A DNA stretch of 64,000 nucleotides from an uncultured Lachnospiraceae bacterium (GCA_934317005.1 CAKREB010000009.1:82213-146212), one strand, 5' to 3'; positions 43,261-52,629 are shown, counted from the first letter of the stretch. The notes: generated by a model from the sequence alone, not told the origin. A program made the numbers and translations.

Positions 43261-43874
43261 TGGATACACAGACAAAGAAGATTATCGTAGCGACAGGAAA
43301 TGAAGGGAAGATGGATGAAATACGCCAGATCCTTGGTCATGAAAATATCACATTTACATCGTTAAAGGATGAAAATTTACAGAATGTGGAGATTATAGAG
43401 GATGGTTCTACATTTGAAGAAAATGCGATCATAAAAGCAAGAAAGATCAGCGACCTGACAGGAACAATGGTTTTAGCAGATGATTCCGGTTTAGAGGTGG
43501 ATTATCTGGATAAGGCACCGGGAATCTATTCGGCACGCTATTTAGGGGAAGACACACCGTATTCCGTGAAGAATCAGCATATTATCGATCTGTTAGACGG
43601 GGTCGAGGACGAGAAGCGCACAGCACGCTTTGTATGTGTGATCGCATGTGCATTTCCGGATGGTCATACCATTACGACAAGAGGAACGATAGAAGGAAGG
43701 ATCGGATATGAGGAGCGGGGAACAAATGGCTTTGGCTACGATCCTATTTTTTATGTACCGGAGTTTGGATGCACGACATCAGAGCTTTCTCCGGAAGAAA
43801 AGAACAAGATCAGTCACAGAGGAAAGGCACTGACAGCTATGTATGACGAGTTAGTCAGAGAGAAGGTTTTGTAA
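43260..43874 (+). CDS. rdgB: XTP/dITP pyrophosphatase (HAM1 family)
   Basis: 204 residues from ATG 43260, overlapping the amidase stop (TGATG) with GGAGG inside that gene. 'IIVATGNEGKMDEIRQIL' binds the nucleotide, 'DDSGLEVDYLDKAPGIYSARY' carries the metal-binding acids, and 'GTNGFGYDPIFYVPE' with 'KNKISHRGKAL' completes the ITPase signature. It removes dITP and XTP to keep damaged purines out of DNA. The next gene starts one base after its stop. Confidence 0.97.
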   Translation: MDTQTKKIIVATGNEGKMDEIRQILGHENITFTSLKDENLQNVEIIEDGSTFEENAIIKARKISDLTGTMVLADDSGLEVDYLDKAPGIYSARYLGEDTPYSVKNQHIIDLLDGVEDEKRTARFVCVIACAFPDGHTITTRGTIEGRIGYEERGTNGFGYDPIFYVPEFGCTTSELSPEEKNKISHRGKALTAMYDELVREKVL

Positions 43875-43875
43875 C

Positions 43876-44373
43876 ATGTCAAAAAAGATATTGGTAGTAA
43901 GTGATTCTCATGGAAATACAGCAAACCTAAGAAAAGCTATCGAAGTATTCGGTCCCCGAGGGGAGCAGTTGGAGCTTTTGATTCATCTGGGAGATATTCA
44001 GGGTGAGGTTGAGAACATTGAGCGTCTGGTGGATTGTCCGGTGGAGGCAGTCAGTGGAAACTGTGATTTTATTCCACAGCTTCCGGGCACAAAGATTATT
44101 ACGATTGAGGGACAGAAAGTGCTGCTGACGCATGGTCACCGCTACGGCTGCAAAGCAGGCACGGAGCAGATGAAGGAACTCGCGCGTGCCAATGGTGCAG
44201 GTCTGGTTTTGTATGGTCATACGCATATTCCGATGATAGATGAGCATTCTGGGATTAAAGCGATGAATCCGGGAAGTATTTCCCAGCCGCGTCAGGAGGG
44301 ACACAGACCAACTTATCTCGTGATCACGATAGAAGATGATGGCAGATGGGAATACGCAGTTGTGACGATGTGA
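43876..44373 (+). CDS. YfcE/MJ0936-type metallophosphoesterase
   Basis: 165 residues. Calcineurin-like metal motifs are complete: 'VVSDSHGNTANL' (Asp-x-His), 'LIHLGDIQGEVENIE' (Gly-Asp), 'SGNCDF' (Gly-Asn-x-Asp), 'LLTHGHRYG' and 'LVLYGHTHIP' (Gly-His-x-His). These small enzymes hydrolyse phosphodiesters; natural substrates are generally unknown. It is the third gene of the amidase-rdgB run and lies 22 bases before cheR, so it is transcribed with the chemotaxis genes. Confidence 0.92.
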   Translation: MSKKILVVSDSHGNTANLRKAIEVFGPRGEQLELLIHLGDIQGEVENIERLVDCPVEAVSGNCDFIPQLPGTKIITIEGQKVLLTHGHRYGCKAGTEQMKELARANGAGLVLYGHTHIPMIDEHSGIKAMNPGSISQPRQEGHRPTYLVITIEDDGRWEYAVVTM

Positions 44374-44395
44374 ATGGGAAAAAAGGAGGGGTTAT

Positions 44396-45214
44396 GTGAA
44401 GCTGTCTGAGGAAGAATTCAGGCGTATCGTTCATTATGTAAGGGGACGCTATGGAATCGATCTGAGTCAGAAGAAGGTTCTGATAGCGGGGAGAATGGAA
44501 AATTATCTGCTTCGAAACGGGTATCACAGCTATGAAGAATATATCCGTTTGGTAGAACAAAATCCGGAGGGGATGGAAGCAAAGAATCTGATCAATGTAT
44601 TAACGACTAACCATACTTATTTTATGAGAGAATCTGTTCATTTTGAGTATTTGCAAAAGACTATCCTGCCGTGGATCCGATTGAGGGAGCAGAATCGCAG
44701 CAAGGATGTAAGAGTATGGTCGGCAGCGTCTTCTACAGGAGAAGAGCCGTATACCATCCAAATGGTGTTAAGTGATTACTTTAGTCTGGACAGCGGATGG
44801 GATACACAGCTTCTGGCGACGGATGTGTCGACGGAGGTGTTACAGAAGGCAAAAAGCGGAATTTATCTGGGGGAGCAGATAGAAGTTGTGCCTGATACAT
44901 GGAAAAGACGCTATTTTCAAAGAGTGAATGAAGAGAACTATCAGGTCAGGGAAGAGATACGCAAAAAGATTATATTCCGTACCTTTAACCTGATGGAAGA
45001 GATACCCTTTAAGGGATTGTTTCATGTCGTTTTTTTGAGAAATGTCATGATTTATTTTGAGGAAGAAACAAAGCGAAAGCTTCTTTCCCGTATTTATCAG
45101 CATATGGCGGATGGAGGATATCTGTTGATCGGGACGACAGAGAGCATTGACAAAAGCATGTCAGAGTTTCAATATATCCAGCCATCAATTTATCGGAAAA
45201 TGGTAAAAAGGTGA
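44396..45214 (+). CDS. cheR: Chemotaxis protein methyltransferase CheR
   Basis: 272 residues from a GTG start with AAAGGAGG five to seven bases upstream. The N-terminal helical domain contains 'LTTNHTYFMRESVHFEYLQ' (receptor-glutamate binding, Arg in the conserved FMRE), and the SAM domain has 'RVWSAASSTGEEPYTIQMVL' and 'FLRNVMIYF'. It methylates receptor Glu residues to adapt the response. cheB follows, as is usual. Confidence 0.97.
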   Translation: MKLSEEEFRRIVHYVRGRYGIDLSQKKVLIAGRMENYLLRNGYHSYEEYIRLVEQNPEGMEAKNLINVLTTNHTYFMRESVHFEYLQKTILPWIRLREQNRSKDVRVWSAASSTGEEPYTIQMVLSDYFSLDSGWDTQLLATDVSTEVLQKAKSGIYLGEQIEVVPDTWKRRYFQRVNEENYQVREEIRKKIIFRTFNLMEEIPFKGLFHVVFLRNVMIYFEEETKRKLLSRIYQHMADGGYLLIGTTESIDKSMSEFQYIQPSIYRKMVKR

Positions 45215-45249
45215 TGCAGCAAATGGCAGGACACAGGGGGAGGTTTTCG

Positions 45250-46275
45250 ATGAAACAGATAAAAGTATTAGTGGTAGACGATTCCATTATGTTTCGTCAG
45301 TTATTGTCAAGAGCACTGGATCAGGATGAGTCGATTCAGGTTGTTGCTACAGCGGGAGATCCTTTTCAGGCGCGGGATATGATCCTTCGGTTTGAACCGG
45401 ATGTCATGACCTTAGATGTAGAGATGCCGCGCATGAATGGAATTGAATTTTTAAGAAAGCTGATGCCTCAGTATCCGATTCCAACCGTGATGATCAGTTC
45501 GTTAAATAAAGCGGTTTTTGATGCGATGGATGCCGGTGCGGTGGAGTTTGTGAACAAACCTGAGAACATGGAGGCAGAACATATTACTGAGTGGGTTTCT
45601 CAGGAGCTGATCACAAAGATTAAGATCGCTTCTACGATCAAGGTTGGAAACAGAAAAAAGGAAAGCGGTGCAAAAGTAGCTTCATACGGAAGAAATTATC
45701 GCGACAAGATATTAGCGATCGGTGCTTCGACAGGAGGCACGGAAGCAATTTTTGAAGTGGTCAGACGCCTGCACTCGGATATTCCCGGAACAGTGATCGT
45801 ACAGCATATGCCGCCGGGCTTTACTAAAATGTATGCCGAACGCTTAGACAATCAGTGTGAGGTGCGGGTAAAGGAAGCCGAAAACGGTGATCTGGTAGAA
45901 CAGGGAAAGATACTGATCGCACCGGGAGATAAGCACATGCGATTGACACGAAGTGGAGGTATCTACCGTGTAGAAGTAAAAGAAGGCGAAAAAGTAAGCG
46001 GACATTGTCCATCGGTAGATGTATTGTTTCAATCTGTTGCTAAGACAGCGGCGAGCAATGCGGTCGGGGTGATACTGACCGGAATGGGCTCTGACGGTGC
46101 GCGTGGACTTTTGGCGATGCGCCATGCCGGGGCAAAGACGATTGGTCAGGATGAAAAAAGTTGTGTCGTATATGGCATGCCGAAAGTGGCATATGAAATA
46201 AAAGCAGTGGAACAGCAGGTTTCATTGGAAAATATTGCCAGTAAGGTGTACAATATTTTTAATTCCATGCCATAG
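45250..46275 (+). CDS. cheB: Chemotaxis response regulator methylesterase CheB
   Basis: 341 residues from ATG 45250 with GGGGAGG upstream; an earlier in-frame ATG at 45211 is inside the cheR end. The receiver domain has acidic pocket D10/D11 and phosphoacceptor D56 ('LDVEMPRMNG'). The esterase domain has 'AIGASTGGTEAIF' with the catalytic Ser, 'VIVQHMPPGFT' with His, and 'LTGMGSDGARGL' with Asp. It removes methyl groups from receptors after phosphorylation by CheA. A 92-base gap to cheY follows. Confidence 0.97.
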   Translation: MKQIKVLVVDDSIMFRQLLSRALDQDESIQVVATAGDPFQARDMILRFEPDVMTLDVEMPRMNGIEFLRKLMPQYPIPTVMISSLNKAVFDAMDAGAVEFVNKPENMEAEHITEWVSQELITKIKIASTIKVGNRKKESGAKVASYGRNYRDKILAIGASTGGTEAIFEVVRRLHSDIPGTVIVQHMPPGFTKMYAERLDNQCEVRVKEAENGDLVEQGKILIAPGDKHMRLTRSGGIYRVEVKEGEKVSGHCPSVDVLFQSVAKTAASNAVGVILTGMGSDGARGLLAMRHAGAKTIGQDEKSCVVYGMPKVAYEIKAVEQQVSLENIASKVYNIFNSMP

Positions 46276-46367
46276 AACATAAAATTACAAAATCAGCACT
46301 TTGTGTATGTGTGTCATCCGACACAGAGCTGCTTCATAGAAAACGATGGCACAGAAAGAGGTAATAT

Positions 46368-46760
46368 ATGAGAATTTTAATCGCAGAAGATGATTTTGCA
46401 AGCAGAAAGTTCATGATGAAATTTTTGTCAAAGTATGGAGAGTGTGATGTGACAGTGGATGGTATGGAGGCTGTTGACGCATATCTGATGGCTTTAGATG
46501 CAGAAACACCATACGATCTTGTGTGCCTTGACATTATGATGCCTACATTAGACGGTTATCAGGCTTTGAAAGCTATTCGTGATATAGAAGAGGATCGTGG
46601 ATTGGAGGAAGATGCACGGGCAAAGATTATTATGACAACCGCATTAAATGAGGGAGCAAATGTCAACAAGGCTTTTGATCTTGGCTGTGTCGCTTATGCA
46701 GGTAAGCCGATCGATCAGGCAAAGTTTGAGAACGTGTTGCGCAAATTAAATCTCATCTAA
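46368..46760 (+). CDS. CheY-like single-domain response regulator
   Basis: 130 residues, one receiver domain: acidic pocket E7-D8-D9, phosphoacceptor D55 ('LDIMMPTLDGYQ'), Thr in 'IIMTTALNEG' and Lys in 'AYAGKPID'. Directly before cheA, so it is the likely CheA target and could carry the signal to the flagellar motor. It is somewhat longer and more divergent than textbook CheY, so an accessory receiver role cannot be excluded. No flagellar gene is in the window. Confidence 0.9.
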   Translation: MRILIAEDDFASRKFMMKFLSKYGECDVTVDGMEAVDAYLMALDAETPYDLVCLDIMMPTLDGYQALKAIRDIEEDRGLEEDARAKIIMTTALNEGANVNKAFDLGCVAYAGKPIDQAKFENVLRKLNLI

Positions 46761-46779
46761 TCATGGAAGGGAGGAAGCT

Positions 46780-48954
46780 ATGGCTGATGATATGATTACG
46801 GAAGGCATGCTTGACATGTTTATCTTCGAAACAGAACAGGGCTTGGAGACATTGGAAAATATATGTCTGGAAAGCAGGGATGTTGGCGAATTTGATGATG
46901 ATCATGTCAATGAGATCTTTCGTATAATGCATACAATCAAGGGAGCATCGGCGGTAATGATGTACCAGAACATTACCACGTTATCTCACAAACTGGAGGA
47001 TGTATTTTATTTTATCAGAGAGAGTCATCCGGAAAATATTCCGCATGCGGAATTATTGGATTACATATTTGAAGTATCTGATTTTATTACCGGTGAGTTA
47101 GAAAAGATCAAAGAGGGGGAAGAGCCGGATGGTGATGCGACAGACCTGATCGGACAGTTAGACGTCTATCTGAAAAAGATCCAGAAAGCGTCCGGCGTAG
47201 CAGAACAGCCACAGGAAAAGGCACAGAGTCAGGCAGCACAGACTCCGCCGGCTGCTCCGGCAGAAAAGCCTCATTTTTATATTGCACCGGTGGCATCTGC
47301 GGACAGTAAATTTTATACGATTTTTATTACCTATGCAAAAGATACGGAAATGGCAAATATCAAGGCATATATTGCGGTTAATTCGTTAAAGGGGATTGCA
47401 GAAGATATTTTGTTTACACCGGCAGATATTATTTCAAATCCGGACAGTGCTGCAGTTGTACTGGAGTTTGGATTTAAAATTGCGCTGCAGACGGTAGAAA
47501 AGGCAGATCAGATCATGGAGTTAGTCAATGCCAGTGCAGGTATTGAGCATGTAGAGATCAACGAGTGTACCAGCGAAGAGTTTATCGCATTTTGCACAGA
47601 GGCAGAAACACCAATCTCTGCCGCAGGTGAAGTGCTGATGGCGCCGGTAGAACAGCCGACCGTTCTGGTGGAATCCCAGAAGCCCAAAGCGATTGTTTTA
47701 TCGGAAGAGGAAGATAAAAAGGAAGAGCCGTCAAAGAAGAAGGAAGCAGCGAAGAAACCGGCAAAGAAAAAGCCGGTAGCCAAAAAGGGCGAAGCACAGA
47801 GCTTTATCAGTGTCAATATTAATAAAATGGATCTGTTGATGGATCTGATCGGTGAATTAGTTATAGCGGAAGCTGTTGTGCTGCAAAATCCTGATTTAAA
47901 GGTTCCGGGCTTAGACCTGACAAACTTTCAGAAGGCAGCAGGGCAGTTGTCTAAGATTACATCAGAGCTACAGGATGCGATCATGGCAATGCGAATGATG
48001 CCTTTGAAAAATACATTCCAGAAGATGAATCGAATTGTATATGATACATCGAAAAAGCTTGGAAAAGATATTGAACTGGAAGTCATTGGAGAGGAAACAG
48101 AGGTGGATAAAAATATCATCGAGCATATTTCAGATCCATTGATGCATCTGATCCGAAATTCGGTTGACCACGGTATTGAGAGCAATGAAAAGCGTCAGGA
48201 GCTCGGAAAAGAAAAAGGTAAGATCACGCTTGCAGCGAAAAATGAAGGCGGACAGGTCTGGATCAGTGTTTCGGATAATGGAAAAGGTCTGAAAAGAGAT
48301 GAAATTCTGGCGAAAGCTAAGGCAAACGGGCTTTTGGGAAACCGTTCCGAAAAAGATTTCAGCGACAAGGAAGTATACAACTTCATTACTCTGCCGGGCT
48401 TTTCTACCAAAAAGCAGGTAACAGAGTACTCCGGACGTGGTGTTGGAATGGATGTCGTGGTAAAAAACATTCAGGAAGTCGGCGGTGTGCTGGAAATCGA
48501 GAGTGAAGAAGGTCAGGGTTCTACGATGACGATGAAGATTCCGCTCACACTGGCAATCATAGATGGTATTATCTTCTCGGTAGCAGGAACAAGCTTTGTG
48601 ACATCGACAAACGCCGTGACAGAGTTTATCCGTGTCAACAGTGATCAGCTGATTATCGAACCGGATGGAGAAGAGTATGTGATGATCCGTCAGGAGTGTT
48701 ATCCTCTGATCCGTCTGAACCGTTTTTATCATCTGGAAAATGCTAAGGAAAATATTGAAGATGGTATCGTTATCATCCTGAATCATGAGGATCGAAAGAT
48801 TGCCGTCTTTGCAGATGGACTGGTTGGCGAACAGGAAATCGTTGTAAAACCGATGCCAAGCTATATCCGTCAGGTGAAAGGAATCTCCGGCTGTACACAG
48901 CTTGGAGACGGAAGCATCAGTCTGATCTTAGATACCGGTGGACTCGTAGGATAA
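46780..48954 (+). CDS. cheA: Chemotaxis histidine kinase CheA
   Basis: 724 residues. P1 (HPt) contains the phosphorylated H51 in 'IMHTIKGASAVM'. An Ala/Pro/Gln linker (about 140-165) leads to a P2-like CheY-binding domain (about 166-285), then a striking Lys/Pro/Ala/Glu linker (about 305-340). P3 dimer helices, the P4 kinase ('HLIRNSVDHGIESNEKRQEL' N-box, 'VSDNGKGL', 'GRGVGMDVV') and the P5 CheW-like domain follow. It autophosphorylates and passes phosphate to the receiver protein and CheB. The order cheY-cheA-cheW-receptor is intact. Confidence 0.97.
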   Translation: MADDMITEGMLDMFIFETEQGLETLENICLESRDVGEFDDDHVNEIFRIMHTIKGASAVMMYQNITTLSHKLEDVFYFIRESHPENIPHAELLDYIFEVSDFITGELEKIKEGEEPDGDATDLIGQLDVYLKKIQKASGVAEQPQEKAQSQAAQTPPAAPAEKPHFYIAPVASADSKFYTIFITYAKDTEMANIKAYIAVNSLKGIAEDILFTPADIISNPDSAAVVLEFGFKIALQTVEKADQIMELVNASAGIEHVEINECTSEEFIAFCTEAETPISAAGEVLMAPVEQPTVLVESQKPKAIVLSEEEDKKEEPSKKKEAAKKPAKKKPVAKKGEAQSFISVNINKMDLLMDLIGELVIAEAVVLQNPDLKVPGLDLTNFQKAAGQLSKITSELQDAIMAMRMMPLKNTFQKMNRIVYDTSKKLGKDIELEVIGEETEVDKNIIEHISDPLMHLIRNSVDHGIESNEKRQELGKEKGKITLAAKNEGGQVWISVSDNGKGLKRDEILAKAKANGLLGNRSEKDFSDKEVYNFITLPGFSTKKQVTEYSGRGVGMDVVVKNIQEVGGVLEIESEEGQGSTMTMKIPLTLAIIDGIIFSVAGTSFVTSTNAVTEFIRVNSDQLIIEPDGEEYVMIRQECYPLIRLNRFYHLENAKENIEDGIVIILNHEDRKIAVFADGLVGEQEIVVKPMPSYIRQVKGISGCTQLGDGSISLILDTGGLVG

Positions 48955-49020
48955 TAACTGATAAAATTAGGTCAGCAGAAGATAACGCAGCGAACAACAT
49001 TCGCAGAAATGAGGAGGAAT

Positions 49021-49533
49021 ATGTCGGAAGAAATCAATGCAGTAGAAGAACAGGAAATAGAAGAGGGAAAAAAGCAGTTTATGACCTTTTTATGTTGCGA
49101 TGAGATTTATGGCATTTCTCTGGAACATGTCAATGAGATCATAGGTTTGCAACAGTATACCAGTGTTCCTGAAACAGAAGATTATATCAGAGGGTTGATC
49201 AATCTGAGAGGAAAAGTAATTCCGATCATTGATGTGAGGATACGATTTGGCAGAGAGTCACTAGAGTACAATGACCGTACCAGCGTGATCGTGATTCAGG
49301 TAAAAGGCACCGTGATCGGTCTGATCGTAGATGGGATTGAGGGTGTAGCAGATATCCGGGAAGCAGATATTGTGCCACCGCCTAGTGTAAGTGATCTTAA
49401 AATACAATCACGAAAATATGTATATGGAATCGGACGTGTGGGAAATGATGTGAAACTGCTTTTAGATCCGGAAAAGCTGATCGCGCATCCGGATGAGGAA
49501 AAAGACGAATCGGTAGATGAGGAAGAAGAGTAA
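49021..49533 (+). CDS. cheW: Chemotaxis adaptor CheW
   Basis: 170 residues from ATG 49021, six bases or less after GAGGAGGAAT; the frame extends to 49009 but upstream of that site. The core is CheW-like: 'KQFMTFLCCDEIYGISLEHVNEIIGLQQYTSVPETEDYIRGLINLRGKVIPIID' links kinase to receptor, and 'LIVDGIEGVADI' completes the fold. The C-terminus is an acidic tail (DEEKDESVDEEEE). It joins CheA to receptors, one of which is encoded next. Confidence 0.96.
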   Translation: MSEEINAVEEQEIEEGKKQFMTFLCCDEIYGISLEHVNEIIGLQQYTSVPETEDYIRGLINLRGKVIPIIDVRIRFGRESLEYNDRTSVIVIQVKGTVIGLIVDGIEGVADIREADIVPPPSVSDLKIQSRKYVYGIGRVGNDVKLLLDPEKLIAHPDEEKDESVDEEEE

Positions 49534-49549
49534 TTTGGAGGTAAGACAT

Positions 49550-51439
49550 ATGAAGAAAAGTGTAAAAATAAGGACAAAATTGTATATTGTGTTTATCGGA
49601 GTAGCTTTGATCGTGACAGCATTCAATACATATGTAAATGCGCGTTATGCACAGGTATCAAAGCAGTATGAGAGCATCATAGAAAAATATGATGAGGTTC
49701 GTTTGGATTTTGCAAAGATCAACGTGAACTATCTGCATATTCAGGCATATGTGGAGGGGCTTCTTGATAATGATAAGATAACAGACTCTGTTTATCAGGA
49801 AGCATTGGGAAAGATTCAAAGTGAAACAGAAGAGGTTGATAAGCATGCAAAATATATCAACAAGATGATCACAAGCGGTGATCTAAAGGATGAGATTGAT
49901 GCTCTGGAGAAAAAGACAGCATCTGCAACAACAGCCTTTGAAGATGTGATGCAGAAGGCAAAGGCCGGAGATGTGAAGGCAGCAAGAGAAGAGTACGAAG
50001 GTACGGCGGTAGATATTGCAACTGCTATTGATGAAAAGTTGGACGAGTTAGAGAATCAGTGCTCTGATACAACCTATGCACTGATAAAGGATGCACACAG
50101 TGACCGTATGGTGGTAGAACGCAATGCAATCGTATACGCTGTCGTTATGTTCCTTGCGCTGGTTGCCATTGCTTTCGTAACAGTAAGAGATATCACAACC
50201 CCTCTCCGCAGTGCGATGGATGCTTTGAAGAAGCTTTCTAAGGGTGAAGTAAATGTTAAGGCGCAGAAGAAATATCAGGATGAGATCGGTGATATGGTGG
50301 ATGCCTTGAATGCAATGGCGGCAAAACAGCAGAGAGCATCTGACATTGCACAGAAAGTATCTGCCGGTGATCTGACAATGCTTGTAAAGCCGGAGTCAGA
50401 TCAGGATGTTTTGGGAATTGCCATCAAGATGTTGGTAGATGAGAATAATGGTACATTGTCAGAGATCAGAGAATCTGCTTCTCAGGTTGGAGCCGGATCA
50501 AATCAGGTTGCTATCGCAAGCCAGTCTTTGGCACAGGGCTCTACACAGCAGGCAAGTGCATTGCAGCAGGTAACAGCGTCTATTGATAATATTACGGAAA
50601 AGACAAAGGTTAACGCAGAAAATGCAGCAAATGCAAATGAACTGGTTCGCAAGACAAAAGAAAATGCAGAGGAGGGAAATCAGGAGATGGCACAGATGGT
50701 TGGTGCGATGCGTGATATTAATGAGTCTTCTGAAAACATTTCTAAGATTATTAAGACAATTGATGATATTGCATTCCAGACAAACATTCTGGCACTCAAT
50801 GCAGCGGTTGAGGCAGCACGTGCCGGAGAACATGGAAAGGGCTTTGCGGTAGTTGCAGAAGAAGTGCGTAACTTAGCTGCAAAGAGTGCAGAGGCAGCAA
50901 GTGAAACAGCAGAAATGATCGAGGATTCCATTCAGAAGGTACAGAATGGTTCCGAGCTTGCAGAAAGAACAGAGAAGATGCTTGTGGAAATCAGCACAGC
51001 AGTAGATAACACGGTAAATCTGATCGAAGAGATTGCATCTGCTTCCGGAGATCAGGCATCCGCTCTTTCACAGATTGTGCAGGCGGTCAATCAGGTATCG
51101 CAGGTGGTACAGCAGAACTCTGCAACAAGCGAACAGTGTGCTGCAGCTAGTGAAGAGCTTTCTAATCAGGCAAAGAATCTGGAACATTTGGTTGGAAGAT
51201 ATCAGCTTCGCGGTATACCGGCAGACAGAACATTATCGTTGGGAAGTCGGGGAGCTGATTCCTTCGATGCACCAAAGCTTGGCGCTGCATCTGCCAATGT
51301 AGGAAATCAGGCACAGAGCTATACAGTGCCGACCGGAAGAACGAATATACCGGATGCGGCAGATTTTGCATCTGTTACAAATGAAGCACAAAATGAGAAG
51401 ATTATTTCACTGGAAGACAATACTTACAGTAAATATTGA
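49550..51439 (+). CDS. Methyl-accepting chemotaxis protein with four-helix-bundle sensor
   Basis: 629 residues from ATG 49550 after TTTGGAGG. TM1 is about 10-27; the extracellular part (about 30-185) is an all-helical bundle typical of 4HB_MCP sensors ('YAQVSKQYESIIEKYDEV'). TM2 is about 190-210, HAMP about 212-265 ('TTPLRSAMDALKKLSKGEV'), then the coiled signalling domain with tip 'IAFQTNILALNAAVEAARAGE'. The last 70 residues form a flexible, low-complexity tail, perhaps for CheR/CheB docking. It closes the chemotaxis cluster, before a terminator. Confidence 0.95.
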   Translation: MKKSVKIRTKLYIVFIGVALIVTAFNTYVNARYAQVSKQYESIIEKYDEVRLDFAKINVNYLHIQAYVEGLLDNDKITDSVYQEALGKIQSETEEVDKHAKYINKMITSGDLKDEIDALEKKTASATTAFEDVMQKAKAGDVKAAREEYEGTAVDIATAIDEKLDELENQCSDTTYALIKDAHSDRMVVERNAIVYAVVMFLALVAIAFVTVRDITTPLRSAMDALKKLSKGEVNVKAQKKYQDEIGDMVDALNAMAAKQQRASDIAQKVSAGDLTMLVKPESDQDVLGIAIKMLVDENNGTLSEIRESASQVGAGSNQVAIASQSLAQGSTQQASALQQVTASIDNITEKTKVNAENAANANELVRKTKENAEEGNQEMAQMVGAMRDINESSENISKIIKTIDDIAFQTNILALNAAVEAARAGEHGKGFAVVAEEVRNLAAKSAEAASETAEMIEDSIQKVQNGSELAERTEKMLVEISTAVDNTVNLIEEIASASGDQASALSQIVQAVNQVSQVVQQNSATSEQCAAASEELSNQAKNLEHLVGRYQLRGIPADRTLSLGSRGADSFDAPKLGAASANVGNQAQSYTVPTGRTNIPDAADFASVTNEAQNEKIISLEDNTYSKY

Positions 51440-51490
51440 TTTGGCAGTTTTAGGTTTTGAAAAAATATTAGATTGATAGTTCAATAAATA

Positions 51491-51545
51491 AAAATAGGAC
51501 TTTTTGATGCATGTTGTCTGTGCTTTGAAAGTCCTATTTTTATTT
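51491..51545. terminator. Terminator of the chemotaxis cluster
   Basis: AAAAATAGGACTTT at 51491-51504 and AAAGTCCTATTTTT at 51529-51542 form a 14-base perfect stem with T-tract. It also faces cysE on the minus strand. Confidence 0.9.
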
Positions 51546-51617
51546 TACTCAAATATGGGAAGTTCTCTGCTTTTGAAAAGATTCCTATAAAAAGGCGTCT
51601 AAAGTGCAGTGAGTCTG

Positions 51618-52532
51618 TTAATCAAACAGATCGCTGCTTGGTTTCTTTTCTGTAATGCGCAGATCCTGATTTTCTACGCTTACGCGGGAGCCGGCAGGTA
51701 CCGATTCTGTGATAAAGCAGTTACCGCCAATTACACAGCCCTTTCCGATCACTGTTTCGCCACCGAGAATAGAAGCACTGGAATAGATGGTTACATTGTC
51801 TTCAATCGTTGGATGACGCTTGACGTCGCGCAGTAACTGACCACTTCGCGTAGAGAGCGCACCTAAGGTAACACCCTGATACACCTTTACATTATTACCG
51901 ATGATCGTGGTTTCTCCGATTACAACACCGGTTCCATGATCGATGAAGAAATATTCTCCAATCGTTGCACCGGGGTTAATATCGATTCCGGTATGACCAT
52001 GTGCATATTCCGACATGATTCTCGGAATAAATGGAACACGCAGACGATATAACTCATGGGCAAAGCGGTATACAAAAATCGCAAAAAGACCGGGGTAGCA
52101 GAAAATAATCTCTTCTTTGGAATGTGCAGCAGGATCACCGTCAAAAGCAGCCTGCACATCTTTCATCAGAAGCTGCTGGATGTTTGGAAGCGAAGAGAAA
52201 AAAGAACAGCAGATCGTATCTGTTTTTTCGATGATCGCACTTTCGTCGGCACCATCTTTTTCGTGCTGGACGAGTGCTGCCTTAATCTGCGCATGAAGTG
52301 CGTGATATAGCTTTAAGGTCTTGTGTCCTAAGAAGTAACCGGGAACATTGCGGCTAAAAGGTTCTTCGTCAAAATATCCCGGAAACATGATCTGGCGCAG
52401 CCCCAGAATAATATGAATGATTGTATCACGATTTGGCATCTGGTGTCCCTGCTTTACATAGAAAAGTTCTTCGTTTTTATAATTATCTGAAATTTTTTGT
52501 ACAATTGTATCTAATTCTGTTTCTGAAAACAT
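51618..52532 (-). CDS. cysE: Serine O-acetyltransferase (EpsC/CysE type)
   Basis: 304 residues. An N-terminal helical domain (1-165) precedes a left-handed beta-helix: 'GHTGIDINPGATIGEYFFIDHGTGVVIGETTIIGNNVKVYQGVTLGAL' with hexapeptide repeats, the catalytic His in 'DHGTG', and 'VKRHPTIEDNVTIYSSASILGG'. It makes O-acetylserine for cysteine synthesis. The N-terminal part is longer than in short CysE proteins, as in EpsC/SatA-like enzymes. The start follows TTGGAGG. Its leader carries a large inverted repeat directly ahead of the ribosome site. Confidence 0.93.
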   Translation of the reverse strand: MFSETELDTIVQKISDNYKNEELFYVKQGHQMPNRDTIIHIILGLRQIMFPGYFDEEPFSRNVPGYFLGHKTLKLYHALHAQIKAALVQHEKDGADESAIIEKTDTICCSFFSSLPNIQQLLMKDVQAAFDGDPAAHSKEEIIFCYPGLFAIFVYRFAHELYRLRVPFIPRIMSEYAHGHTGIDINPGATIGEYFFIDHGTGVVIGETTIIGNNVKVYQGVTLGALSTRSGQLLRDVKRHPTIEDNVTIYSSASILGGETVIGKGCVIGGNCFITESVPAGSRVSVENQDLRITEKKPSSDLFD

Positions 52533-52551
52533 AATGCTATTTCCTCCAATC

Positions 52552-52629
52552 GTTACTGCTGTTATAAAAAGGCACCACTATTATATGAGCGTTCTCCTTT
52601 TTCTTATTACATAAAGAAAAAGCAGTAAC
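52552..52629 (-). promoter_or_regulatory. Switch-like structured leader of cysE
   Basis: The intergenic stretch 52533-52836 holds this leader and the marR promoter. On the minus transcript GTTACTGCT (plus 52621-52629) can pair perfectly with AGCAGTAAC (plus 52552-52560), closing a 78-base element that ends about five bases before the ribosome site. Inside, CTTTTTCTT and AAGAAAAAG (plus 52597-52605 and 52614-52622) form a second 9-base stem that shares two bases with the outer one. It is not a recognisable T-box or SAM riboswitch. Function is inferred. Confidence 0.45.

Noticed and set aside
47690..47800. AAG-rich stretch in cheA as a frameshift or repeat artefact
   Set aside because: The frame is continuous and the stretch encodes a normal flexible Lys-Ala-Pro linker between P2 and P3.
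52552..52629. T-box or purine-type riboswitch ahead of cysE
   Set aside because: Fragments such as GTGGTGCC and CTCATATAAT look suggestive, but the specifier loop, the T-box core and the remaining purine-riboswitch core are absent.
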